This document shows, piece after piece, positions 1 through 8,222 of a stretch of 64,000 nt of DNA. Location of the stretch: contig NZ_JBHTCX010000008.1 in the NCBI RefSeq assembly GCF_042666875.1, positions 1 through 64,000 of the forward strand, read 5' to 3'. This stretch comes from Brachybacterium sp042666875. Its GTDB lineage: Bacteria; Actinomycetota; Actinomycetes; Actinomycetales; Dermabacteraceae. Within the stretch, counting starts at the first letter, position 1. Every line of letters starts with the position of its first letter. Below the pieces are notes generated by a model. That model saw nothing but the letters and a program-made list of their open reading frames with translations. It had not been told where the DNA came from and searched no databases. The position numbers were made by a program, and so were the translations under genes.

Positions 1-52
1 CCAGCAAGGACAGCAGTGACAACCAACCGACGCTTCGACATGCCTGAGACTC

Positions 53-112
53 ATGCCGATGTCCTGCAACACGCTATGCCGATGTCCCGAGACATCCCAT
101 TCCGATGTCCTG
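53..112. repeat. Three-copy repeat, 23-bp period
   Basis: The 14-mer ATGCCGATGTCCTG at 53-66 recurs with one mismatch at 76-89 and one mismatch at 99-112, so copies are exactly 23 bp apart. The 9-bp spacers differ. The next bases stop matching. Short motifs of this kind often lie beside IS-element ends in actinobacteria, but no transposase is visible. Confidence 0.6.
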
Positions 113-488
113 AACCAAGACACTGTCACCCCGACCACTGGGCTCAGGGCCGCGAGAACGTCGTCAGACGCACTCGCGGCCCTGACGTATTTCCGGCCCG
201 CCTTTCCCTGCCACCCAGGATTGCTCGACGGATTGCTCGACGCAGGTGGAATCCTCGGACGCATCGACGTCATCGGCCGCGGTTTTCGGGGCGTGAATGA
301 CAACGGTGTAACTACCACACTGCTTTTCGAGGCACGAGGACAACACGGCGAGAATTCGGCTTTTTTGGCAAAATCTTGGTAAAGACGTGCATTTCTGCGA
401 GCAAACTCCCCTGTGGTAGGGGTCTGACCTGCACATACAGTGGCGCTGGTGCCGCCCGTAGCTGGGGCACTGACCGAGACGCCGCCTT

Positions 489-568
489 CCCGTCACCGGC
501 TCGGTCGCTTCCTCCACTTCCCTGGGTGACGGGCGCAGGTCTCGCGCGTCGCGCGGGGGCGCCTGCGT
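489..568 (+). promoter_or_regulatory. Structured leader before NlpC/P60 gene
   Basis: Two hairpins stack in the leader: CCCGTCACC (489-497) pairs perfectly with GGTGACGGG (525-533), and GCGCAGG (533-539) pairs with CCTGCGT (562-568) with one wobble pair. The second ends a few bases before the GGAG ribosome site (574-577). Actinobacterial wall-hydrolase genes are often preceded by a c-di-AMP riboswitch, but its conserved GGGAACC core is absent, so the class is unknown. Confidence 0.35.
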
Positions 569-594
569 GGCGACGGAGAAAGTGACACTCACAG

Positions 595-1707
595 ATGTTC
601 CGCACCGCTCCACGAAGCACGCACCGGGCACCCGGCCGTGCAGTGATCGATTATCGCGGGCTCGCGGCCCCGGTCGGCCGAGGCGTCGGAGGCGTCGCCG
701 TCCTCGGCGCCGTCACCGCCGGCGCCGCGTTCACCGGCGCCGATACGGCCCGGGCCCAGAGCCCCGCTCCCGCCCCTGCAACCGTCGGCACGGTCCGCGG
801 TGCCACCGCGCCGACCGTCGCCCCGGCCGCGCCCTCCTCCAAGTACTCCGCGGTGAAGCTGCGTCTGGGCGCTCGCGGCGACGCCGTCAGCCACCTCCAG
901 AGCCAGCTGAACGCCAAGGGCGCGTCCATCGCCACCGATGGCGTCTTCGGCCCCAACACGCTGCGGGCGGTGAAGAACTTCCAGTCCTCGGCCCGGATCG
1001 CCGTGGACGGAGTCGTCGGGCCGAACACGTGGGGCGCCCTGGCGGGCGGCAGCAGCTCCGGCAGCGGCACCTCGGCGCCGTCGTCCTCGCAGCCCAAGCT
1101 CCGCGAGGGCAGCCGCGGCTCCGCCGTGCGCACCCTGCAGAGCGCGCTGAACGATCGCGGTTCGTCCCTCACGGTGGACGGCGTCTTCGGCAGCCGCACC
1201 GCCAGTGCGGTGCGGGGTCTGCAGTCGGCCGCCGGCATCAAGGTGGACGGGGTCGTCGGCCCCAATACCTGGAACGCCGTCTACTCCGACGTGCGGATCT
1301 CCGACGGCGGCTCCAGCCGTGGCGACGGTCGTGACTCGACGTCGGGCACCTCGATCAACGGCCAGGCCGTCATCAACGCGGCCCGGTCGCAGCTCGGTGC
1401 GCGCTACACGTGGGGCGGCGAGTCGCCCTCGACCGGTTTCGACTGCTCCGGTCTGGTCCACTACGCCTACAACTCGGCGGGCATCGATCTGCCGCGCAAG
1501 ACGGCGAAGGGATACACCTTCGGCGGGAAGATCATCCCCCGGTCGCAGGCTCAGCCAGGTGACCTCGTGGCCTTCACGTCGAACGACTACGGCCACATGG
1601 GCATCTATGTCGGCAACGGGAAGATCATCGACGCCTCCGGCTCGCGCCAGAAGGTCGTCGAGCGTTCCATCTGGAACTCGCCGCACGTCTTCGTCAGCTA
1701 CCGCTGA
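595..1707 (+). CDS. NlpC/P60 peptidoglycan endopeptidase with two PG-binding domains
   Basis: A secreted wall hydrolase of 370 aa that probably cuts peptide cross-bridges in peptidoglycan. A hydrophobic segment at about residues 30-55 looks like a signal peptide. Two PG_binding_1 domains follow (about 84-150 and 166-230), each ending in the VDGVVGPNTW motif. The NlpC/P60 domain (about 258-370) has the catalytic Cys284 in FDCSGLV and the His334 in YGHMGIY. The start is ATG with GGAG 18 bases upstream; GTG at 643 is a possible later start. It stands alone, preceded by a structured leader and followed by a strong hairpin. The family and fold assignment is firm; the exact bond cut is inferred from the family. 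Confidence 0.92.
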   Translation: MFRTAPRSTHRAPGRAVIDYRGLAAPVGRGVGGVAVLGAVTAGAAFTGADTARAQSPAPAPATVGTVRGATAPTVAPAAPSSKYSAVKLRLGARGDAVSHLQSQLNAKGASIATDGVFGPNTLRAVKNFQSSARIAVDGVVGPNTWGALAGGSSSGSGTSAPSSSQPKLREGSRGSAVRTLQSALNDRGSSLTVDGVFGSRTASAVRGLQSAAGIKVDGVVGPNTWNAVYSDVRISDGGSSRGDGRDSTSGTSINGQAVINAARSQLGARYTWGGESPSTGFDCSGLVHYAYNSAGIDLPRKTAKGYTFGGKIIPRSQAQPGDLVAFTSNDYGHMGIYVGNGKIIDASGSRQKVVERSIWNSPHVFVSYR

Positions 1708-1777
1708 GACGACGCCTCAGGACCACGGCGGCCTGCTCGACGCATCAGCGTCACCGGGAAGGAGCAGGGCGGCGTGA

Positions 1778-1810
1778 GGGAGCCCGGTCGGCATCGCCGG
1801 CCGGGCTCCC
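1778..1810 (+). terminator. Hairpin terminator after NlpC/P60 gene
   Basis: GGGAGCCCGG (1778-1787) and CCGGGCTCCC (1801-1810) form a perfect 10-bp stem; the loop contains a small CGGC/GCCG inner stem. There is no T-run, as is common in high-GC actinobacteria. It lies about 70 bp past the stop codon. Confidence 0.7.
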
Positions 1811-1970
1811 GTGCGTCCGGGGACGGCGAGCACGACGACCATCGCAGCCACAGCAGCCACGGCAGCCACAGCGCACGGCGCACGGCGCACGGGGCGGATG
1901 CGTCGTGACCCGCGTCTCCATGGCAAACTGGAACGGATCATCGCCGACGCCGCCGTGCCAGGAGAAGTTG

Positions 1971-3380
1971 ATGCCCGACCCCATCGCCCTCGTCCCGCTG
2001 CCGCAGTCCGTCATCTGGTCGGAGGGGACCTGGGTGACCGACGACCCGTGGGACTCGCTCTCCGTCGGCCTCTCCGAGGGCCTGGGCCGGACCGAGTACA
2101 GTCTGTCGATCTCGCCGGACGGCGCGAGCCTCGCCGCCGGCAGCGAGGCCGCCCTGGCCGACGGCCGCAACACGTTCGCCCAGATCGTCAGCGGCGCCGC
2201 CGGCTCCATCCCGTGCGTGACCATCCATGACCACCCCAAGCACGCCTGGCGCGGCATGATGCTGGACGTCTCGCGCCACTTCCGCACGGTCCCCGAGCTC
2301 GAGACGATGATCGATGCGATGGCACTGCATCGCCTGAACGTCCTCCACCTCCACCTCACCGACGACCAGGGCTGGCGCCTCGAGGTCCGGGGATATCCGA
2401 AGCTCACGGAGGTCGGCGCCTGGCGCGACCAGACGCTCATCGGCCACCATCAGGCCGAGGCGGGCACGTGGGAGTTCGACGGCACGCCCCACGGCGGCTA
2501 CTACACCCAGGACGAGCTGCGGGGGCTCGTGGAGTACGCCCGCCGCCGCGGGATCATGATCGTGCCCGAGGTGGATCTGCCCGGCCACATGCAGGCCGCG
2601 ATCGCCTCCTACCCCGAGCTCGGGAACAACCCCGAGGTCCAGCTCGGGGTGCGCCAGGTGTGGGGCATCTCCGACCACGTCCTCGGCGTGGCCGACGAGG
2701 TCTTCGACTTCCTGCGCGATGTGCTCACGCAGGTCGCGGATATCTTCCCCGGCCCCTACGTCCACATCGGCGGCGACGAGTGCCCGCGGGTGGAGTGGGA
2801 GCGCTCGTCGGCGGCCCGGGCCCGGATGAACGAGTGGGGCCTGACCCGCGTCTCCGAGATCCAGGGCAGGTTCACCTCCTTCGCGGCCGAGGTCCTCGCC
2901 GAGCACGGCAAGCGCGTGGTCGCCTGGGACGAGGTGCTCGAGAGCCATCTGCCCGATGACACCGTGGTGATGAACTGGCGTCGGGCCGCCGGCCTGAAGG
3001 AATCCACCGCCCGCGGCTTCCAGACGGTGATCGCCAACAGCGAGCACACCTACTTCGACTACTACCAGGGCGATCCCGACGAGGAGCCGCTGGCCATCGG
3101 CGGCCTGACCACGGTCGAGGACGTCTACACCGCCGACCTGGTCCCGGGCAGGCTGGACGGGGATCAGCACAAGCTGCTGATCGGTCTCCAGGGTCAGCTG
3201 TGGAGCGAGTACATGCCCACCGCGCAGCAGGTGCAGTACATGGCCTTCCCCCGCATGTGCGCCCTTGCCGAGCGCGCCTGGGGATCGCCCGAGCAGAGCT
3301 GGGAGGAGTTCGAGGAGCGCCTGCGCGCGCATCTGCCCCGCCTGGACGCCTTCGGGATCAGTTACCGCCCGCTGGACTGA
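1971..3380 (+). CDS. Beta-N-acetylhexosaminidase, GH20
   Basis: A glycoside hydrolase that removes terminal N-acetylglucosamine or N-acetylgalactosamine from glycans such as chitin fragments or wall turnover products. The 469-aa protein has the GH20 N-terminal region (HAWRGMMLDVSRHF, then HLTDDQGWR) and the catalytic pair Asp269-Glu270 in HIGGDECPR. No signal peptide is seen, so it is probably cytoplasmic and acts on imported or recycled sugars. ATG at 1971 was chosen because AGGAG lies 8 bases before it; an earlier in-frame GTG at 1905 lacks this. The next gene starts 3 bases after the stop codon. Confidence 0.93.
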   Translation: MPDPIALVPLPQSVIWSEGTWVTDDPWDSLSVGLSEGLGRTEYSLSISPDGASLAAGSEAALADGRNTFAQIVSGAAGSIPCVTIHDHPKHAWRGMMLDVSRHFRTVPELETMIDAMALHRLNVLHLHLTDDQGWRLEVRGYPKLTEVGAWRDQTLIGHHQAEAGTWEFDGTPHGGYYTQDELRGLVEYARRRGIMIVPEVDLPGHMQAAIASYPELGNNPEVQLGVRQVWGISDHVLGVADEVFDFLRDVLTQVADIFPGPYVHIGGDECPRVEWERSSAARARMNEWGLTRVSEIQGRFTSFAAEVLAEHGKRVVAWDEVLESHLPDDTVVMNWRRAAGLKESTARGFQTVIANSEHTYFDYYQGDPDEEPLAIGGLTTVEDVYTADLVPGRLDGDQHKLLIGLQGQLWSEYMPTAQQVQYMAFPRMCALAERAWGSPEQSWEEFEERLRAHLPRLDAFGISYRPLD

Positions 3381-3383
3381 TCC

Positions 3384-3998
3384 ATGCCCTCCTCCCATCA
3401 GGACTCCCACCCCTACGGCCGCTCGGCCGACGACGTCCGCCGCCGGGACCAGCGACGGCGCCGGCAGCTCCGGCTGCGCGCGACCCAGCTGGTGTTCTTC
3501 TCGGCACTGGCGGTCGCAGTGATCGCGGTCGGGTTCTATGCGGTGGGAGAACTGCGCGAGCCGGCCGCCGAGCCCGGCGTGATCGCCCCCAAGACGTTCG
3601 GCGACGAGGGATCGGCCGAGCTCACCTGCCCGGAACCGGGTGCCGTCCCCCTGCCGGCCCAGGAGGTCACGGTGACCGTGCTGAACGGGACCGGCCGCAC
3701 CGGCCTGGCCGGCGACGTCTCCGAGGAGCTCGCCGCGCGCGGCTTCGCCCTCGAGGACCCGGGCAACACCGGTGAGGCCGCAGGGCCCGCGACCATCGTC
3801 CACGGCCCGGACGGGTACCTCGCGGCCCAGAGCCTGAGCGCGCAGGTTCCGGACGCCACGCTCACGATGGATTCGCGCGAGGGCGCCGCCGTGGACCTGC
3901 TGCTCGGCGACGGGTTCGCCGGCCTCGAGGAGGAGGCGACGGCGTCCGCCGCCGCCGAGGAGCCGGTCGAGATGCCCGAGGGCTGTCCCACGCAGTGA
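3384..3998 (+). CDS. LytR_C domain membrane protein
   Basis: A 204-aa protein with a basic cytoplasmic N-terminus, one membrane segment (about residues 36-56) and an extracytoplasmic domain. That domain (about 94-175) has the LytR C-terminal signature VTVLNGTGRTGLAGDVSEEL. In actinobacteria this domain is found on LytR-CpsA-Psr wall-polymer ligases and on small stand-alone membrane proteins like this one; the molecular role is not settled. It has no LCP catalytic domain. It begins 3 bases after the GH20 stop and is probably co-transcribed with it. Confidence 0.8.
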   Translation: MPSSHQDSHPYGRSADDVRRRDQRRRRQLRLRATQLVFFSALAVAVIAVGFYAVGELREPAAEPGVIAPKTFGDEGSAELTCPEPGAVPLPAQEVTVTVLNGTGRTGLAGDVSEELAARGFALEDPGNTGEAAGPATIVHGPDGYLAAQSLSAQVPDATLTMDSREGAAVDLLLGDGFAGLEEEATASAAAEEPVEMPEGCPTQ

Positions 3999-4004
3999 GG
4001 CCCT

Positions 4005-4031
4005 GGGGGACGGTCCCGGATCGTCCGCCCC
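4005..4031. terminator. Hairpin between convergent genes
   Basis: GGGGGACG (4005-4012) pairs with CGTC-CGCCCC (4022-4031) with one bulge, placed between the LytR_C stop and the stop of the convergent surface-protein gene. It could end transcription on both strands. Confidence 0.4.
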
Positions 4032-4035
4032 GCGC

Positions 4036-6000
4036 TCAGTCCTGCCAGGCCCGGCGGTCGGCCTCCATGCGCACGCCGATCCACAGCGCCACTCCCCCGC
4101 CGAACAGCAGCAGCAGCACGATCGTGAGGTACACGGTCGCGGTCGCCGGGGACGAGGGCAAGAGCCCGATCAGCAGGCTGTTGATACCGCTGACCTGCGC
4201 GCCGGACCGATCGGAGCCGGTGAGCGTGGGGTCCTCGTCGATGACGAGCTCTGCCGAGGCCGGGACCCCCTCGTTGTCGCGCACGTAGTACGTGATGGGG
4301 GTGGTGCGGCCGACGAAGTCCTCGTCCGGGGCGAAGGTGACCGAGCCGTTCTCGCCGACGGTGTACACCCCCTCCTCGGGGATCACCAGGCGCTTGCCGC
4401 GCCACCCCTCGAGCTCGGAGAGGTTGGTCGCCGAGAGCGAGCCGATCTCCACGGTCTCCGGGTCCAGCGGCTGTGAGCCGCTGGCGGCGGTGTCGTTGCC
4501 CAGGATGTCCACGGTGACCGGGCTTCCCGGTGAGGCGAGCTGCTCGTCGTCGCGCAGTGTGGCGACCTCCGGCGCGACGACGGCCTCGAAGGTGGCATCG
4601 ACGGTGTTGTCCGCGTAGACGCCCTGCCCGGTGAGCCCCACCGGGGACGCTTCGCCCACGAAGCCCTCGGCGGGTGTCATCGTCACGGTGCGGGATTTGA
4701 AGTCGATGGTCCAGGTGCCCTCCCCCTCGACGACCACCTCGGTGCCGTCCTCGGAGAGCTCCGCCCCCTCGGGAAGCCGCTCGCGGTCGAAGCGCAGCGA
4801 GTCCGAGCGCACGTCGCGGATCCCGGTGGTCAGGTCGAACTGGATCGGGTTGCCGGGCGTGGCGGCCTCGGCGCGGTCCAGCAGGACCGGATAGGCGGTC
4901 GACAGCAGCGCGGTCGCGGCCGTCGCCCCCTCGCCGTCCCCGCCGGTGATGCCCATGGGCGCCGTGGTGCGCACCTGGTCGCTCTCGGGCGAGAAGCGGA
5001 CCGTGGCACGGTCCCGGTCGAGCTGCCACGTGCCCTGGTCCGGGACCACCACTGTGGTGCCGTCCTCGGAGACCTCGACCCCCTCCTCGCCGGCCAGCGG
5101 CTGCAGACGCAGGGTGGAAGGATCGATGTACTGCTGGCCCTCCCCCACGACGAACAGGATGTCCTGCCCGTAGGGGGCGGACCAGTCCAGGTCGGAGATG
5201 ATCGGGACGGTCACGGAGACCTCTCCCGCCTGCACGACCGCACCCTCGGGGTCCTCGACGACCAGACGCACCGGGTCCAGCTGACGGCCCAGCCCCGGTC
5301 CCGACGGGGTGTGGCTGAGCGAGCTGCCGTCGGCCGAGAGCTGCCACACGCCCTGGTCCGGGACCGTGGCCCTGCTGCCGTCGGCCAGCAGAGTGGATCC
5401 CGCGGGCAGACCTGCCAGCTCCAGGCGCACGGTCCCGCCCTCGGGGATCTCCTGGTCCAGCGGGACCTCGGTGACCTCGCCGGCCGAGCCGTGCACGGAG
5501 ATGTCCTCCAGCTCCACCAGCTCCGGGGTGAGCACGGCCGGCAGCGACCGGGTGTCATGGGTGCTGCCGATGGTGACGGCGATCGGGGTGCTGGCACCCT
5601 GGACGCCGCTGAGCGGCGTGAACACGAGCTCCTGGCCGATCAGGGTCCAGGTGCCCTCCCCGGGGACGGTGATGCTGCGATCATCGTCGCCGACCTCCAT
5701 CAGCTCGCGCGTGCCCTCGTCGAGGTCCTGGGGCACCGCCAGGCGGGCGGAGTCGAAGTCGATCTCGTCCTCGGCGTCGTCCTGGACCACGGCGCGCAGG
5801 GGCAGCCGGGTCACGGACCCGGGCACCAGCGAGACCGTCTCGGACTCCACCGGCAGGGTGAAGGTGCCGTCCTCTCCCAGCGCCGAGGCCGGCAGCGTGA
5901 GAGGACCGGCCAGCACCGCGACCGCGACCAGTGCCGCGACCCGCGCGGCGACCTTCCGCAGTCCCGCGCGCGCACGGGGACGACGCGTCGGCTCAGGCAC
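4036..6000 (-). CDS. Surface protein with five CshA-type fibril repeats
   Basis: A 654-aa predicted secreted and membrane-anchored protein. The N-terminus has arginines followed by a hydrophobic stretch ending in ASA, a signal peptide (residues about 1-42). The body carries five repeats built on a VP-x-x-G-TW/VW/VY core followed by a FTP or FAP step and a T-P-I/V turn, the pattern of CshA-type fibril repeats. The best-preserved is the last (IPEEGVYTVGENGSVTFAP). A C-terminal membrane helix (TVYLTIVLLLLFGGGVALW) is followed by a short charged tail; no LPxTG motif is present. The start is GTG at 6000, just before the signal peptide; the frame stays open far upstream but only as antisense to maltokinase. 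Adhesion is a family-level inference. Confidence 0.8.
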   Translation of the reverse strand: MPEPTRRPRARAGLRKVAARVAALVAVAVLAGPLTLPASALGEDGTFTLPVESETVSLVPGSVTRLPLRAVVQDDAEDEIDFDSARLAVPQDLDEGTRELMEVGDDDRSITVPGEGTWTLIGQELVFTPLSGVQGASTPIAVTIGSTHDTRSLPAVLTPELVELEDISVHGSAGEVTEVPLDQEIPEGGTVRLELAGLPAGSTLLADGSRATVPDQGVWQLSADGSSLSHTPSGPGLGRQLDPVRLVVEDPEGAVVQAGEVSVTVPIISDLDWSAPYGQDILFVVGEGQQYIDPSTLRLQPLAGEEGVEVSEDGTTVVVPDQGTWQLDRDRATVRFSPESDQVRTTAPMGITGGDGEGATAATALLSTAYPVLLDRAEAATPGNPIQFDLTTGIRDVRSDSLRFDRERLPEGAELSEDGTEVVVEGEGTWTIDFKSRTVTMTPAEGFVGEASPVGLTGQGVYADNTVDATFEAVVAPEVATLRDDEQLASPGSPVTVDILGNDTAASGSQPLDPETVEIGSLSATNLSELEGWRGKRLVIPEEGVYTVGENGSVTFAPDEDFVGRTTPITYYVRDNEGVPASAELVIDEDPTLTGSDRSGAQVSGINSLLIGLLPSSPATATVYLTIVLLLLFGGGVALWIGVRMEADRRAWQD

Positions 6001-6042
6001 CCCAGAAGGGTAGCAAGCGCACCCGCACGGGGCCTTAGAGTG

Positions 6043-7569
6043 ATGCCCATGGACGAGCCCAGCTCCCCGCCCGCCGCGGACGGTGCTGCCGCGGCCGGCG
6101 CCTCCCCGTCCGGCGCCGCGTTCGCGTCCGGTACCCCGTTCGATGTCACCACGCTGCCTCCGCTCGACGACGTGCTCAACGCCCTCACCGGCCCGCTGGC
6201 GGCCTGGATGCCCTCCCAGCGCTGGTACGCGCACAAGGGGGCCGGAACGCCGACGGTCTCGATCCGGGGCTGGGCTCCGCTGCGGGTCGCCGCCGGCCAT
6301 GCCGTCGTCCTCACCGTGGTGGCGGCCGCCCCGGAGGGCGCCGGGGAGGCGCTGTACCAGGTCCCGCTCGTGCTGAGGCCGCCGGACGGTCCCGGCGCGG
6401 CCCGCGACGAGGGCTCCGAGATCGGCGTGGTGGCGGTCCCGGGCGGCCCGGTGCGGGCCGACGACGCCACCCTCGATGCCGACGGGCGCGCCGCGATCGT
6501 CGCGGCCCTGGCCGCTGGGGACGGGGCACTCGGGTCGTCGCTGAGCATGGCCGCTCATCCCGTGGGTCATCCCGCCGGCCGTCCGCTGCCGCTGCCGAGG
6601 GGCGCCGGTCTGCGCACGCGCCTGCTCTCCGGCGAGCAGTCCAACACCTCGATGATCGCCGAGGCGGAGGGCGCGGACCCGGTGATCATCAAGCTGTTCC
6701 GGGTGCTTCAGCACGGCGAGAACCCGGATGTGGTGCTGCAGGGAGCACTCAGTGCCGCCGGCAGCACGCGGGTGCCGTCCCTGGTGGCCTCCGCGACCGT
6801 CCGCGTCGGCCCGCTGCGCACCCACGCGCTGTTCGCCCAGGAGTTCCTGCCCGGCCTGGAGGACGCATGGCGCACGGCGCTGCGTCTGGCCCGGGCCGGC
6901 GAGGACTTCACCGCAGCGGCCCGGGCGCTGGGCTCGACCCTCGCCGAGGTCCACCACGACCTCGCCGTCGCCTTCGGCGCGACGGCCACCGATCACACCG
7001 TGGCCACCGCGATGCTCGAGCAGATGCGCCGCCGGGTCGGCGAGATCGCAGAGGCCGTGCCGCAGGTCGCCGGGCACCGCGATGCCCTGGAGTCCCTGCT
7101 GGCCTCCGCCGGCGAGGTGGACTGGCCGGCCATGCAGCGGATCCACGGCGATCTGCATCTGGGGCAGGTGCTGCTCGCCCCGGGGCGGGGCTGGGTGCTG
7201 CTCGATTTCGAGGGCGAGCCCCTGCGGCCCCTGGAGCAGCGTGGCCGTCCCGATTCCCCGCTGCGGGACGTCGCCGGGATGCTGCGCAGCCTGGACTACG
7301 TGGCCGGGGCGGTCGCGCACGAGGACGGCGCAGATGCCTCACTGTGGGCGGCGCACGCCCGTGATGCCTTCCTGGACGGGTACGCCGGCACCTCGGGGCT
7401 GCCGCTCCACGACCCGGCGCTGCAGGTCCTGCTCGCTGCTTTCGAGGCGGACAAGGCCGCCTACGAGGCGCTCTACGAGTCGCGCAATCGCCCCGACTGG
7501 CTGCCGATCCCGCTGGCCGCCCTGGAACGGATCAGCGCACGAGCCGGGGAGCCGGGGTCACCGGGCTGA
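6043..7569 (+). CDS. mak: Maltokinase
   Basis: Phosphorylates maltose to maltose 1-phosphate, the donor that GlgE uses to build alpha-glucan from trehalose. The 508-aa protein has the maltokinase N-terminal cap (WMPSQRWYAHKG, about residues 55-66), the nucleotide loop region (LLSGEQSNTSMIAE), the catalytic loop HGDLHLGQ with Asp370, and LLDFEGEPLRPL with metal-binding Asp388. The start is ATG at 6043 or 6049; no clear ribosome site is seen and the divergent surface-protein gene begins only 42 bp away. It is not next to treS or glgE here, unlike many actinobacteria. Its end overlaps the convergent small gene by 38 bp. Confidence 0.9.
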   Translation: MPMDEPSSPPAADGAAAAGASPSGAAFASGTPFDVTTLPPLDDVLNALTGPLAAWMPSQRWYAHKGAGTPTVSIRGWAPLRVAAGHAVVLTVVAAAPEGAGEALYQVPLVLRPPDGPGAARDEGSEIGVVAVPGGPVRADDATLDADGRAAIVAALAAGDGALGSSLSMAAHPVGHPAGRPLPLPRGAGLRTRLLSGEQSNTSMIAEAEGADPVIIKLFRVLQHGENPDVVLQGALSAAGSTRVPSLVASATVRVGPLRTHALFAQEFLPGLEDAWRTALRLARAGEDFTAAARALGSTLAEVHHDLAVAFGATATDHTVATAMLEQMRRRVGEIAEAVPQVAGHRDALESLLASAGEVDWPAMQRIHGDLHLGQVLLAPGRGWVLLDFEGEPLRPLEQRGRPDSPLRDVAGMLRSLDYVAGAVAHEDGADASLWAAHARDAFLDGYAGTSGLPLHDPALQVLLAAFEADKAAYEALYESRNRPDWLPIPLAALERISARAGEPGSPG

Positions 7570-8041
7570 GCGGGGACGTCGGGCTGGTGGAGGCGATCGG
7601 ATCCAGCGAGCCCGGCAGGAACGGCGCGCTGATCGCCCGCACGGCCACGCGCACCCCGACGATCACCTCGAGCACATCTCCGTCCCCGCCGGTCCACCTC
7701 CCCGCGCGCATCGCGTAGCTCTCCCGCTCCCCGCCGCGGTCCATCCCGCGGGCCGCGGCGACGGCGTCGACCGTCCCCAGCAGCCGCCGGGGTCCGTCCG
7801 CGTCCTCCGCGGGGACGCCGGAGCTGACCAGCAGTGCACTGACGTGGCAGCAGGTCTCCAGTCCGCGCCAGGAGCCGCCCGAGGAGCGGTCCCGCTGGGG
7901 CCGATGGTCCTCGAAGGAGGTCAGGCCCGGCTGATGCTCGAGCACGGCGGCGGTCACCGCGCCGAGCAGATCGCGGATGCGCTGGTGGGCCTCGTCCTGG
8001 GAGGGGACCGACTCACGACCGTCGGCCGGCAGAGCTGGCAT
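7532..8041 (-). CDS. Hypothetical protein
   Basis: A 169-aa soluble protein I do not recognise. A Cys pair sits at the centre (LETCCHVSALL), followed by an alpha/beta-looking C-terminal half (DVLEVIVGVRVAVRAI) and a Pro/Ser-rich tail. ATG at 8041 was chosen because AGAGGTGG lies 9 bases upstream; the frame continues upstream only as low-complexity sequence. It lies 180 bp downstream of jetC on the same strand, so it may share its transcript. The 3' end overlaps the convergent maltokinase gene by 38 bp. Nothing in it resembles a TOPRIM nuclease. Confidence 0.6.
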   Translation of the reverse strand: MPALPADGRESVPSQDEAHQRIRDLLGAVTAAVLEHQPGLTSFEDHRPQRDRSSGGSWRGLETCCHVSALLVSSGVPAEDADGPRRLLGTVDAVAAARGMDRGGERESYAMRAGRWTGGDGDVLEVIVGVRVAVRAISAPFLPGSLDPIASTSPTSPLSPVTPAPRLVR

Positions 8042-8222
8042 CGCTGTCCACCTCTCGCCTGTCGCGCCGCACCGGGCGGCCGCATCCTGCTTCGGCGCAG
8101 CTGCGGCCTGCTTCTGCGCTCGTTCCTCCGCCCGGGTGGAGCGGATGACGATCAGGCTAGCGATCCGCGGGGATCCTGCCGATGGGGAGAACTCCCCATG
8201 GCGCACCCTCGCCCGGTGGCGC

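Larger units (their letters stand above)
1..594. other. Left-edge non-coding region
   Basis: No convincing gene was found here; the open frames show no recognisable domain and poor coding character. The left part (53-112) carries a three-copy 23-bp-period repeat and the right part (489-568) strong inverted repeats just before the NlpC/P60 gene, both listed separately. Any promoter of that gene must lie here. No riboswitch class was recognised. Confidence 0.6.

Noticed and set aside
489..594. c-di-AMP (ydaO-type) riboswitch before the NlpC/P60 gene
   Set aside because: The conserved GGGAACC core and the overall pseudo-symmetric layout are missing.
589..1686. Long minus-strand frame over the NlpC/P60 gene
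   Set aside because: It is the antisense shadow of a clear enzyme gene and lacks recognisable motifs.
6001..7320. Upstream extension of the surface-protein frame to 7320
   Set aside because: This part is antisense to maltokinase and gives Arg/Gly-rich sequence with no domain; the signal peptide begins at GTG 6000.
7532..8041. A JetD-like nuclease downstream of jetC
   Set aside because: Only 169 aa, with no TOPRIM motif (Glu, then DxD) visible.
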